From: Saussurea involucrata
Lineage: Eukaryota; Streptophyta; Magnoliopsida; Asterales; Asteraceae
Direction of reading: 5' to 3'
DNA length: 64,000 nucleotides
NCBI GenBank assembly: GCA_033807775.1
Contig: CM066313.1
Coordinates: forward strand, 89,289,484-89,353,483
Shown here: piece after piece, positions 40,541-52,409 of the stretch
How positions within the stretch are numbered: position 1 is the stretch's first letter
Layout: each line of letters begins with the position of its first letter
Notes under the pieces: generated by a model
What the model saw: the letters and a program-made list of their open reading frames with translations, nothing else
Database searches by the model: none
What the model was told of the DNA's origin: nothing
Translations under genes and position numbers: made by a program

Positions 40541-42058
40541 ATGGCTGCCTCTTCATCTTCAACTGTTGAAAATGCTTCTCAAAACAACTTTTCTGAAAAG
40601 GTTCCATTACCAAACCTCCTAAGTTTAACCCTAACAACTTTTCTCTTTGGAAAAGCTGTATGATGCTATTTATGGAAGGAGTGGATACTAGATATCCAAC
40701 CATTCTCAAAGAGGGACCTATTATCCCTAGAGTTTGGGCTCGCTATGAAACGCAGAGGCCTGGTAAAGAAACCGGTGAGAAGAAGGACTCTAGTGATTCC
40801 GATGACTCTGAGCCTTCTGACAAAGAGAAAGCCAAAGGTACTGGACGTTATATTCTTAAAAACCCAAAGAAATACACTGATGAGGAAAAACGCCTGGTTA
40901 CTCTTGATTCAAAGCTTAGAGCAATCATTGCTCTCTCACATCCTAATGAAGTCTATCATTCTCTGGATAACTTTGAAACTGCTAAAGAGATGTGGACCAC
41001 ACTGTGTGTTCTGTACGAAAGTACAGAGGAAGTGAAGAAATGCAAAAAGATCTCTCTCATCAGAAAGTATGAGCTTTTCACTCATGAAAAAGGTGAATCT
41101 CTTCCTAGCTACTATAATCGTTTTAACTCTCTCCTGAATGATCTGAAGTTACTAGGCAGAGTCTATGATAATGAGGAAATTCTAAACAAGTTCATGGATT
41201 GTCTCCCTGATTTTTGGGAGAACATGTGCACTTGCATCAAAACTTCCAAGGACCTTGAGTACATGCCTTTGACTGTTTTATATGGAACTCTCTTTAACTT
41301 TGAACAAACCAAGTTATAAAGGAAATCTTTCATTAAAGAGATAAAGGGCACTTCTATTGCTCTTGTCAGTGAAAATTCCAAGAAATCTCAAAGTGTTCCA
41401 CGCATCACCTATCCGTCATCAGATTCTGACAATGAAAGCCAAAGCAACTCTTCTCACCAATCGGAGGCATATCTAAGTGATGCCGATGATGAAGGTGAAG
41501 AAATGTCGGTCAAGCAGTTGTCTGATGAATTAGCCATGTTGGCTGGTTTCAAAAACAAATATCGTTTTTCGAACAAATCAAATCTTTCAGAAAACCCTTC
41601 TCTTCTACAAAAACTCCCTCGTCTGATAAAACAAATGAGGAATGTTTTAACTGTGGAAAGAAAGGACACTTCGCAGCTGAGTGTAGAAGTAAGCGTGTGA
41701 TGAACTCTAGAAATTCATCTTCTGACAAGTTTTCCTCCAAGTATGAAAAACCCAAAAATAACACTTCAAATCAAACCTTGCCAAGAAAGATACTCAATCC
41801 TCTTCCAAAGATCATCAAGAAAGGGCTGAGAAGTACAAAGCCAAATACAAGAAAGAAAAGGAAATAAATGAGGGTCTCCTTAGAAAAGGAAAGGGTCTCA
41901 TGGCCGAAATACATGATTGGGAAGAAGAGACCTCTGACAGTGACAACAACTCTCCCAACAAGTGCTTTATGGCCATCTCAGAAGATATGGAAGATTCTGA
42001 AAAAGCTACCTCTCCAATGGCTTTGGTGTCAACTGGGTGATCGACATCATACTCTCAG
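40541..42058 (+). pseudogene. Copia-B gag remnant
   Basis: Starts ATG at 40541 (M-A-A-S-S-S-S-T-V). A one-base shift near 40605 moves the true frame (P-K-F-N-P-N-N-F-S-L-W-K-S). The main open part is 40660-41319 and ends at a TAA where glutamine is expected (T-K-L-stop-R-K-S). Further on, the frame shifts again near 41590, and a zinc knuckle C-F-N-C-G-K-K-G-H-F-A-A-E-C is readable near 41640-41685. It ends A-L-V-S-T-G-stop-S-T-S-Y-S-Q. The coiled-coil region and second knuckle seen in Copia-A are absent: the sequence passes straight to the protease at 42059. Confidence 0.85.
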
Positions 42059-42679
42059 GTCTTTGAGCACCATCAAATATGGTATCTGGATAGTGGGTGC
42101 TCACGCCATATGACAGGAAATAAATCTCTTCTCATCAACTATGTGCCTAGAAAAGGTCCATCTATAACTTTTGGTGACAACTCTAAAGGTTACACCAAAG
42201 GATATGGAACTCTCACTAATGGATCTGTCACCTTCAATAAAGTGGCATTTGTTGAAGGCCTCATGCATAATCTTCTCAGTATAAGCCAACTGTGTGATTT
42301 AGGATATAAAGTTATCTTCAAACTTTGTATATGTACTGTTGTTGACAAAAACATGAAAGTGGTACTATCTGGAAAAAGAATGGAAAATGTTTATATCATT
42401 GATATGGGACAAAACAATAGTTCTTCTAATGTTTGCTTTGTGTCAGATGACACAGCCAAAAGAAACTGGCTGTGGCATAAACGTCTATCTCATCTGAACT
42501 TCAAAACACTCCATAAAATCTCAAACAAAGAGCTGGTGACTGGGATGCCAAAGTTGAACTTTGTTAAAGAAAAGCTGTGTGATGCATGTGAAAAAGGAAA
42601 GCTAACCAAAACATCCTTCAAGACCAAGCAATGCTCCTCCATCACTCTTCCTCTCCAAATGCTGCACATGGATCTGTGT
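42059..42679 (+). pseudogene. Copia-B pol, first part: protease and GAG-pre-integrase
   Basis: Reads V-F-E-H-H-Q-I-W-Y-L-D-S-G-C-S-R-H-M-T-G (protease site), then W-L-W-H-K-R-L-S-H-L-N and C-D-A-C-E-K-G-K (zinc region), to L-H-M-D-L-C where Gypsy-B is inserted. In frame with the last gag codons. Continues at 52410. Confidence 0.9.
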
Positions 42680-44409
42680 TGTAACACCCGGAAAATCCTC
42701 GTAAGTAATAGTAGGTCTAATATTTCGTAATATTTTGACTTTTCAGATTATGATTGATATCCTAAGTAATACCTGTGACTTTTACTTGTTATTTGATAAT
42801 TCCCGATAGGAATCAGTAAGTTTATTTCTTAAGAAAATTTATGAAAAATAGATGCTGAAGTGTAATAGTAGATTTTATGGATTAGTTGGATGGGTATTTT
42901 GAATACGAGCCTAACGGTACTTTCCGGGGTAAAAATGGGGTTCTAACGAAGAAGTTACGGCCAAATTAGTAGAAGTTGGAAGATTTGGCAAACAGAAGCC
43001 GGCGCCAATGGAGTGGCGCCGATCCATCGGCGCCGACGACTGGCGCCAATTACCTGACGTGCCAAATAGAGGGTTAAACCCACTCCTTAGTCATTACTCA
43101 TCTCAGTTTTCACTTAGAACTCTCAAAATCGAAATTTAGCTCTGCTCCTCATCTTGCAAACGATTTCTTCATAAAACCTAAGGTAATTTCATCTCTTAAT
43201 CCTAATCTTATCCAAGTAAGTGTTATATGAATCTTAACAATTAAACTTCAAATAGGGCTTGCAATATTCATCTTCTTCTTGGAGCAATTAGGTTCAAGTA
43301 TTCAAGTTAGGGTGTTAGCAATTGAAGAATTAAAGGTGAGTAACTTGTAATTAATTGTTTGTATTACATTTATATACTATTCCTCATCTTGATTTTGGTA
43401 TAGTTAATGGGAAATCTTGAATAATATGCTCTTAATGGTTAAGAGGGAAATAAGAGGAGTTCAAGTAAGTTAATGTGGCTTAATTGTGTTTATTACTTTG
43501 CATGCCATAATAAATGTTGATGTTAAGAGTTTGGTTGGATTATATATCCATAGTATGTGATATTGAGATGATGACTTAATAGATGTCTTAATGATGAATT
43601 GATGGCTTAATGGTCCAAATGGATTTATTCTTGAAATGTAAACATGGTGGTTTATTGTTGAATTCTTATGGAATGTGAATTAATACATGTGGATGTATGT
43701 GAAATACATGGAAGTAGTATGGATTATGATAAATGGTTGGACCATTGCTAAAGTGCTTAATATGCTTTGAATCTTATTTGGAGTAACATATTTGGTATTC
43801 ACTTAATTGGAGGAGCACCTAGTATGCATTGGAAGATATATTCATACATACCGTGGGGTAAGTGTATTTCGTTCATACCTTCGGATACCGTGGGGTTTTC
43901 TGTTGTGTTATGCCTTGTGACAATGCCGTGGGGTATCGATCAAGGTATATCTTCGATTTTGATGTAACTGGGTAGCGATATGGACCTTCTCCATGGAATC
44001 CAATTTGTGAATGTATCGAATTGTTCTTCCTACATGTTATGATTATAACCTATGTATTATGTGTAAACCTCACTTAGGCTTTAAAAGCCTAACACTTGCT
44101 ATGTGTTTGATGTGTTACAGATATTAGTGGTTCCGGACACAAGAAGGTTTAGAACGGGTGTGAGCTTGGGATTGATGTTGAAAGGTTAAAGAATTGGTAG
44201 ATTGACATTAGAACTTCCCAACACTCTTTTGATCTTGGATTGCTATAGTATTGGGCAAACAAGTTAGTAGTCTTTTAGTAGTGATACATTAACTAAATAT
44301 TTGTATTAATGGTTTTTGTAATGATGTTATGTACACTTTCACTTTAGCAATGTGTACCACTCTTCCGTTTTATGGAAGTTTTTGTTAACCCCTATTTTAG
44401 GGTGTTACA
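42680..44409 (+). repeat. Gypsy-B LTR1
   Basis: 1730 bp, TGTAACACCC to GGGTGTTACA. GGCGCC occurs four times at 43001-43047, two copies forming a 20-bp palindrome. CCGTGGGG repeats near 43854-43932. It differs from LTR2 only in its 5' third (42833, 42855, 42863, 42936, 43084, 43106). Confidence 0.93.
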
Positions 44410-44412
44410 AGT

Positions 44413-44424
44413 TGGTATCAGAGC
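44413..44424 (+). other. Gypsy-B primer binding site, unit 1
   Basis: TGGTATCAGAGC three bases after LTR1. The unit 2 copy is at 48415-48426. Confidence 0.9.
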
Positions 44425-44745
44425 TTTAGTTTAAGTGAACTAGGTATGACTATAGTATGCCTAGACTTAAGCTGAGGATAATAAGATCGAAACATGTTTG
44501 AATGGGTAGATATCATAGGATGGGAGAGTGTTAGAAATTGTGGAAATACAATTGTCGAAAATTATAATGATGGTAATAAGAATACTTGTATATTACATGT
44601 TCATAATTTCATCTAGCTAATGTTATTATGAATATGTTGATTATGTAAGTGTACTTGATCTCTATTATTATGGTAATTGATAAGTGTATTAGTACACAAA
44701 ATTAGTCTGATTCTTACCTCATTCTCGTGTGCTTGATAGACTGAA

Positions 44746-46242
44746 ATGGTAAATACTCGAAGTCATGTGCAGCAACCGCGTGATGGTCAGTCAGCATCTG
44801 AATCTACTGCTGACCAACCTGAAAATCGAGCAACAGCTAGACATTCTCCGAGACCACGTATTTTAGGCGGAGGAGCAGAAAATGTATCGAGACTTAACAT
44901 TGGTACATCGAACCCAGTAGCGGAAGAAGATGCGCTTGAAACTCGGTTGAGGAATAGTATGCTCCGAGCTATGGAATCTGCTATGACTTAACAACAGGAG
45001 CGAATTATGAAGATGTTGGATGACAGAGATAATAGCATTCGACAACGCGAGACAATGGCAGAAAATGCTTTGAATGGGCAAGGTAATTTGGAAAATACTT
45101 TGAATACGGAAACAGATACGACTATTCGGGAAGGAAGAAAGGAACGGAGATGTACATACAAGACGTTTTTGGGATGTAGACCTCCAGAGTTTGCAGGAAC
45201 TACTGATCCCACTAAATGTATGAATTGGATTCGAGAAGTCGAGATGTCTTTTGAAGCAAGTGAATGTGAAGACTCTCAGAAAGTTAAATTTGCATCTCAT
45301 CTCCTTAAGGGTGAAGCCCTTACATGGTGGAACCTTACGCGATCATCAATCGCACCGGCATTGTTGGCCAAGTTCACATGGGCAGCTTTCAAAAAGAAAA
45401 TTCTTGAAAAGTATTGCAGTGAGCGGGCACTAGACAAGATTGAAGATGAGTTCCGCGGGATGAAGAAAGGAGATATGTCAGTTATGGAATACTCAAGATT
45501 GTTTCTGGAGAAGTTAAATCTGGTAGAACACTTAGCCCCTGATGAGAAAACAAAGATAAAGACATATCAAAGGGGATTACCGGCTAGTATGAAGACTGCT
45601 TTAAGAAATGCTAAGGTTTCAACCATACAAGAGGCAATTGAAGAAACCTTGCGGATAGAAGATGATTTGGTTCAAGGAAAGTTGGAAAGTGGACCAACAA
45701 GTGAGAAAAGGAAATGGGAAGAGTCATCTGGAAATTTTCGTCAGCAAAGACCATTCTCGGGGAATGAAGTTGGAGATAATCGTAACGAGGCTAGATGGTG
45801 TAATCGATGCAGGAAATCTCATGTGGGTCCGTGTAACACTCGTCAGTATCAGAGTCCTCTAACTTGTAGTAAATATGGAAAAGTCGGGCACTTAATGCAG
45901 GATTGTTCAATAAAAGGGGTAATTTGTTTTGAATGCCGTGAGCCGGGTCACGTGAAGAGAGATTGCCCAAGGTTGAAGACAGGCGGACCTGGGAAACCCA
46001 AGTCAGAACCATCGAAGGCAACGGGAAGGGCATTTCAAATGTCGACTGACGAGGCTAGAAGTTCAAAGGATGTGGTGTCGGGTATTTTTTTTCTAAACTC
46101 CGTACCTGCGCGTGTTTTATTTGATTTTGGTGCAAGTTATTCATTCGTGTCATTATCATTTGTTCAAAAGTTGAGTTTGCCTGTTAGTCAGTTAGATGAA
46201 GCTTTGTTAGTAGAAATAGCTATGGTGAAAATGTTGTGGTAA
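44746..46242 (+). pseudogene. Gypsy-B gag and protease start, unit 1
   Basis: ATG at 44746 (M-V-N-T-R-S-H-V-Q-Q). An in-frame TAA at 44989-44991, where glutamine is expected, splits the reading; it resumes in the same frame. Gag shows Y-K-T-F-L-G-C-R-P-P-E-F-A-G and L-K-G-E-A-L-T-W-W. The zinc region has a damaged knuckle (C-S-K-Y in place of C-x2-C) and an intact one (CFECREPGHVKRDC). The protease site reads F-D-F-G-A-S, with Phe replacing the catalytic-loop Ser/Thr, so it is probably inactive. The frame ends at 46242 and continues one frame over from 46236. Confidence 0.9.
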
Positions 46243-46637
46243 GAGATATTTTACTAAGATGTCTGCTAGAGATAGAAGGGAAGAATTTTCCAATAGATTT
46301 AATGCCAATTTTGATTGAGGATTTTGATGTAGTGGTTGGGATGGATTGGTTAGCAGAAATTCAAGCGGAAATTGTGTGTGCTAAGAAGCTAATTCGTATA
46401 CCATCTTCTGACGGAAACCCTATTGTTATATATGGGGATCGGAGGAAGGGAGAAATGGCGTTTATGACTATGTTGAAGGCGCGAAAATGTGTACAAAAAG
46501 ATTGTAAGGCATTCTTGGCATATGTGATTAATGCTAAGATGGAAAAGAAGAAAGATGGTTCAATGCGTATGTGTATAGATTATAGAGAGCTGAACAAGGT
46601 AACTGTGAAGAACAAATATCCACATTTGTTTTCTTAA
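46236..46637 (+). pseudogene. Gypsy-B protease end and reverse transcriptase stub, unit 1
   Basis: Continues the polyprotein after a frameshift: F-P-I-D-L-M-P-I, V-V-V-G-M-D-W-L, then A-Y-V-I-N-A-K, which jumps to K-K-K-D-G-S-M-R-M-C-I-D-Y-R-E-L-N-K-V-T-V and stops. The deletion removed the linker before reverse transcriptase and nearly all pol. Just after the stop GATTTCGAGGACGAAATC (46644-46661) remains from the original polyprotein end. Confidence 0.88.
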
Positions 46638-46667
46638 ATCTAAGATTTCGAGGACGAAATCTATTTC

Positions 46668-46681
46668 AAGTGGGGGAGAAT
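46668..46681 (+). other. Gypsy-B polypurine tract, unit 1
   Basis: AAGTGGGGGAGAAT before LTR2; the identical unit 2 copy is at 50670-50683. Confidence 0.88.
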
Positions 46682-48411
46682 TGTAACACCCGGAAAATCC
46701 TCGTAAGTAATAGTAGGTCTAATATTTCGTAATATTTTGACTTTTCAGATTATGATTGATATCCTAAGTAATACCTGTGACTTTTACTTGTTATTTGATA
46801 ATTCCCGATAGGAATCAGTAAGTTTATTTCTTAATAAAATTTATGAAAAATAGATGATGAAGTGGAATAGTAGATTTTATGGATTAGTTGGATGGGTATT
46901 TTGAATACGAGCCTAACGGTACTTTCCGGGGTAAAAACGGGGTTCTAACGAAGAAGTTACGGCCAAATTAGTAGAAGTTGGAAGATTTGGCAAACAGAAG
47001 CCGGCGCCAATGGAGTGGCGCCGATCCATCGGCGCCGACGACTGGCGCCAATTACCTGACGTGCCAAATAGAGGGTTAAACCCACCCCTTAGTCATTACT
47101 CATCTCACTTTTCACTTAGAACTCTCAAAATCGAAATTTAGCTCTGCTCCTCATCTTGCAAACGATTTCTTCATAAAACCTAAGGTAATTTCATCTCTTA
47201 ATCCTAATCTTATCCAAGTAAGTGTTATATGAATCTTAACAATTAAACTTCAAATAGGGCTTGCAATATTCATCTTCTTCTTGGAGCAATTAGGTTCAAG
47301 TATTCAAGTTAGGGTGTTAGCAATTGAAGAATTAAAGGTGAGTAACTTGTAATTAATTGTTTGTATTACATTTATATACTATTCCTCATCTTGATTTTGG
47401 TATAGTTAATGGGAAATCTTGAATAATATGCTCTTAATGGTTAAGAGGGAAATAAGAGGAGTTCAAGTAAGTTAATGTGGCTTAATTGTGTTTATTACTT
47501 TGCATGCCATAATAAATGTTGATGTTAAGAGTTTGGTTGGATTATATATCCATAGTATGTGATATTGAGATGATGACTTAATAGATGTCTTAATGATGAA
47601 TTGATGGCTTAATGGTCCAAATGGATTTATTCTTGAAATGTAAACATGGTGGTTTATTGTTGAATTCTTATGGAATGTGAATTAATACATGTGGATGTAT
47701 GTGAAATACATGGAAGTAGTATGGATTATGATAAATGGTTGGACCATTGCTAAAGTGCTTAATATGCTTTGAATCTTATTTGGAGTAACATATTTGGTAT
47801 TCACTTAATTGGAGGAGCACCTAGTATGCATTGGAAGATATATTCATACATACCGTGGGGTAAGTGTATTTCGTTCATACCTTCGGATACCGTGGGGTTT
47901 TCTGTTGTGTTATGCCTTGTGACAATGCCGTGGGGTATCGATCAAGGTATATCTTCGATTTTGATGTAACTGGGTAGCGATATGGACCTTCTCCATGGAA
48001 TCCAATTTGTGAATGTATCGAATTGTTCTTCCTACATGTTATGATTATAACCTATGTATTATGTGTAAACCTCACTTAGGCTTTAAAAGCCTAACACTTG
48101 CTATGTGTTTGATGTGTTACAGATATTAGTGGTTCCGGACACAAGAAGGTTTAGAACGGGTGTGAGCTTGGGATTGATGTTGAAAGGTTAAAGAATTGGT
48201 AGATTGACATTAGAACTTCCCAACACTCTTTTGATCTTGGATTGCTATAGTATTGGGCAAACAAGTTAGTAGTCTTTTAGTAGTGATACATTAACTAAAT
48301 ATTTGTATTAATGGTTTTTGTAATGATGTTATGTACACTTTCACTTTAGCAATGTGTACCACTCTTCCGTTTTATGGAAGTTTTTGTTAACCCCTATTTT
48401 AGGGTGTTACA
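46682..48411 (+). repeat. Gypsy-B LTR2 (chimeric middle LTR)
   Basis: 1730 bp. At six 5' diagnostic sites (46835, 46857, 46865, 46938, 47086, 47108) it has the LTR3 base. At the 3' diagnostic sites (47891, 47903 and beyond) it has the LTR1 base. It is therefore a recombinant, with the switch between 47108 and 47891. Confidence 0.9.
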
Positions 48412-48747
48412 AGTTGGTATCAGAGCTTTAGTTTAAGTGAACTAGGTATGACTATAGTATGCCTAGACTTAAGCTGAGGATAATAAGATCGAAACATGTT
48501 TGAATGGGTAGATATCATAGGATGGGAGAGTGTTAGAAATTGTGGAAATACAATTGTCGAAAATTATAATGATGGTAATAAGAATACTTGTATATTACAT
48601 GTTCATAATTTCATCTAGCTAATGTTATTATGAATATGTTGATTATGTAAGTGTACTTGATCTCTATTATTATGGTAATTGATAAGTGTATTAGTACACA
48701 AAATTAGTCTGATTCTTACCTCATTCTCGTGTGCTTGATAGACTGAA

Positions 48748-50244
48748 ATGGTAAATACTCGAAGTCATGTGCAGCAACCGCGTGATGGTCAGTCAGCATC
48801 TGAATCTACTGCTGACCAACCTGAAAATCGAGCAACAGCTAGACATTCTCCGAGACCACGTATTTTAGGCGGAGGAGCAGAAAATGTATCGAGACTTAAC
48901 ATTGGTACATCGAACCCAGTAGCGGAAGAAGATGCGCTTGAAACTCGGTTGAGGAATAGTATGCTCCGAGCTATGGAATCTGCTATGACTTAACAACAGG
49001 AGCGAATTATGAAGATGTTGGATGACAGAGATAATAGCATTCGACAACGCGAGACAATGGCAGAAAATGCTTTGAATGGGCAAGGTAATTTGGAAAATAC
49101 TTTGAATACGGAAACAGATACGACTATTCGGGAAGGAAGAAAGGAACGGAGATGTACATACAAGACGTTTTTGGGATGTAGACCTCCAGAGTTTGCAGGA
49201 ACTACTGATCCCACTAAATGTATGAATTGGATTCGAGAAGTCGAGATGTCTTTTGAAGCAAGTGAATGTGAAGACTCTCAGAAAGTTAAATTTGCATCTC
49301 ATCTCCTTAAGGGTGAAGCCCTTACATGGTGGAACCTTACGCGATCATCAATCGCACCGGCATTGTTGGCCAAGTTCACATGGGCAGCTTTCAAAAAGAA
49401 AATTCTTGAAAAGTATTGCAGTGAGCGGGCACTAGACAAGATTGAAGATGAGTTCCGCGGGATGAAGAAAGGAGATATGTCAGTTATGGAATACTCAAGA
49501 TTGTTTCTGGAGAAGTTAAATCTGGTAGAACACTTAGCCCCTGATGAGAAAACAAAGATAAAGACATATCAAAGGGGATTACCGGCTAGTATGAAGACTG
49601 CTTTAAGAAATGCTAAGGTTTCAACCATACAAGAGGCAATTGAAGAAACCTTGCGGATAGAAGATGATTTGGTTCAAGGAAAGTTGGAAAGTGGACCAAC
49701 AAGTGAGAAAAGGAAATGGGAAGAGTCATCTGGAAATTTTCGTCAGCAAAGACCATTCTCGGGGAATGAAGTTGGAGATAATCGTAACGAGGCTAGATGG
49801 TGTAATCGATGCAGGAAATCTCATGTGGGTCCGTGTAACACTCGTCAGTATCAGAGTCCTCTAACTTGTAGTAAATATGGAAAAGTCGGGCACTTAATGC
49901 AGGATTGTTCAATAAAAGGGGTAATTTGTTTTGAATGCCGTGAGCCGGGTCACGTGAAGAGAGATTGCCCAAGGTTGAAGACAGGCGGACCTGGGAAACC
50001 CAAGTCAGAACCATCGAAGGCAACGGGAAGGGCATTTCAAATGTCGACTGACGAGGCTAGAAGTTCAAAGGATGTGGTGTCGGGTATTTTTTTTCTAAAC
50101 TCCGTACCTGCGCGTGTTTTATTTGATTTTGGTGCAAGTTATTCATTCGTGTCATTATCATTTGTTCAAAAGTTGAGTTTGCCTGTTAGTCAGTTAGATG
50201 AAGCTTTGTTAGTAGAAATAGCTATGGTGAAAATGTTGTGGTAA
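48748..50244 (+). pseudogene. Gypsy-B gag and protease start, unit 2
   Basis: An exact 4002-bp-shifted duplicate of the unit 1 gag, with the same nonsense codon (48991-48993), the same damaged zinc knuckle and the same D-F-G-A-S protease site. The translated products are identical, so the duplication came after the damage. Confidence 0.9.
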
Positions 50245-50639
50245 GAGATATTTTACTAAGATGTCTGCTAGAGATAGAAGGGAAGAATTTTCCAATAGAT
50301 TTAATGCCAATTTTGATTGAGGATTTTGATGTAGTGGTTGGGATGGATTGGTTAGCAGAAATTCAAGCGGAAATTGTGTGTGCTAAGAAGCTAATTCGTA
50401 TACCATCTTCTGACGGAAACCCTATTGTTATATATGGGGATCGGAGGAAGGGAGAAATGGCGTTTATGACTATGTTGAAGGCGCGAAAATGTGTACAAAA
50501 AGATTGTAAGGCATTCTTGGCATATGTGATTAATGCTAAGATGGAAAAGAAGAAAGATGGTTCAATGCGTATGTGTATAGATTATAGAGAGCTGAACAAG
50601 GTAACTGTGAAGAACAAATATCCACATTTGTTTTCTTAA
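50238..50639 (+). pseudogene. Gypsy-B protease end and reverse transcriptase stub, unit 2
   Basis: Duplicate of 46236-46637 with the same frameshift and same deletion junction in front of the reverse transcriptase start. Confidence 0.88.
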
Positions 50640-50683
50640 ATCTAAGATTTCGAGGACGAAATCTATTTCAAGTGGGGGAGAAT

Positions 50684-52409
50684 TGTAACACCCGGAAAAT
50701 CCTCGTAAGTAATAGTAGGTCTAATATTTCGTAATATTTTGACTTTTCAGATTATGATTGATATCCTAAGTAATACCTGTGACTTTTACTTGTTATTTGA
50801 TAATTCCCGATAGGAATCAGTAAGTTTATTTCTTAATAAAATTTATGAAAAATAGATGATGAAGTGGAATAGTAGATTTTATGGATTAGTTGGATGGGTA
50901 TTTTGAATACGAGCCTAACGGTACTTTCCGGGGTAAAAACGGGGTTCTAACGAAGAAGTTACGGCCAAATTAGTAGAAGTTGGAAGATTTGGCAAACAGA
51001 AGCCGGCGCCAATGGAGTGGCGCCGATCCATCGGCGCCGACGACTGGCGCCAATTACCTGACGTGCCAAATAGAGGGTTAAACCCACCCCTTAGTCATTA
51101 CTCATCTCACTTTTCACTTAGAACTCTCAAAATCGAAATTTAGCTCTGCTCCTCATCTTGCAAACGATTTCTTCATAAAACCTAAGGTAATTTCATCTCT
51201 TAATCCTAATCTTATCCAAGTAAGTGTTATATGAATCTTAACAATTAAACTTCAAATAGGGCTTGCAATATTCATCTTCTTCTTGGAGCAATTAGGTTCA
51301 AGTATTCAAGTTAGGGTGTTAGCAATTGAAGAATTAAAGGTGAGTAACTTGTAATTAATTGTTTGTATTACATTTATATACTATTCCTCATCTTGATTTT
51401 GGTATAGTTAATGGGAAATCTTGAATAATATGCTCTTAATGGTTAAGAGGGAAATAAGAGGAGTTCAAGTAAGTTAATGTGGCTTAATTGTGTTTATTAC
51501 TTTGCATGCCATAATAAATGTTGATGTTAAGAGTTTGGTTGGATTATATATCCATAGTATGTGATATTGAGATGATGACTTAATAGATGTCTTAATGATG
51601 AATTGATGGCTTAATGGTCCAAATGGATTTATTCTTGAAATGTAAACATGGTGGTTTATTGTTGAATTCTTATGGAATGTGAATTAATACATGTGGATGT
51701 ATGTGAAATACATGGAAGTAGTATGGATTATGATAAATGGTTGGACCATTGCTAAAGTGCTTAATATGCTTTGAATCTTATTTGGAGTAACATATTTGGT
51801 ATTCACTTAATTGGAGGAGCACCTAGTATGCATTGGAAGATATATTCATACATACCGTGGGGTAAGTGTATTTCGTTCATACCTTCGGATACTGTGGGGT
51901 TTTCCGTTGTGTTATGCCTTGTGACAATGCCGTGGGGTATCGATCAAGGTATATCTTCGATTTTGATGTAACTGGGTAGCGATATGGACCTTCTCCATGG
52001 AATCCAATTTGTGAATGTATCGAATTGTTCTTCCTACATGTTATGATTATAACCTATGTATTATGTGTAAACCTCACTTAGGCTTTAAAAGCCTAACACT
52101 TGCTATGTGTTTGATGTGTTACAGATATTAGTGGTTCCGGACACAAGAAGGTTTAGAACGGGTGTGAGCTTGGGATTGATGTTGAAAGGTTAAAGAATTG
52201 GAAGATTGACATTAGAACTTCCCAACACTCTTTTGATCTTGGATTGCTATAGTATTGGGCAAACAAGCTAGTAGTCTTTTAGTAGTGATACATTAACTAA
52301 ATATTTGTATTAATGGTTTTTGTATGTTATGTACACTTTCACTTTAGCAATGTGTACCACTCTTCCGTTTTATGGAAGTTTTTGTTAACCCCTATTTTAG
52401 GGTGTTACA
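50684..52409 (+). repeat. Gypsy-B LTR3
   Basis: 1726 bp. It shares its 5' variants with LTR2 and has private variants in its 3' half (51893 T, 51905 C, 52202 A, and a 4-bp deletion near 52324). It differs from LTR1 at about ten sites, a low divergence indicating recent insertion. Confidence 0.93.

Larger units (their letters stand above)
42680..52409 (+). mobile_element. Gypsy-B: tandem three-LTR, internally deleted Tekay-like element
   Basis: Structure is LTR1 (42680-44409), internal 1 (44410-46681), LTR2 (46682-48411), internal 2 (48412-50683), LTR3 (50684-52409), flanked by TGTGT on both sides (42675-42679, 52410-52414). The repeat period is exactly 4002 bp. Each internal region keeps gag, a damaged protease and the first residues of reverse transcriptase, then jumps to the polypurine tract; RNase H and integrase are gone. 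It therefore depended on proteins from a related element. Confidence 0.93.

Noticed and set aside
43767..43967. 66-codon open frame repeated three times (also 47769, 51771)
   Set aside because: It lies within Gypsy-B LTRs and repeats with them; no known domain.
42680..52409. Gypsy-B read as three independent insertions or two separate elements
   Set aside because: Only one TGTGT duplication flanks the whole array, and no duplication flanks the middle LTR; the chimeric LTR2 fits recombination better.
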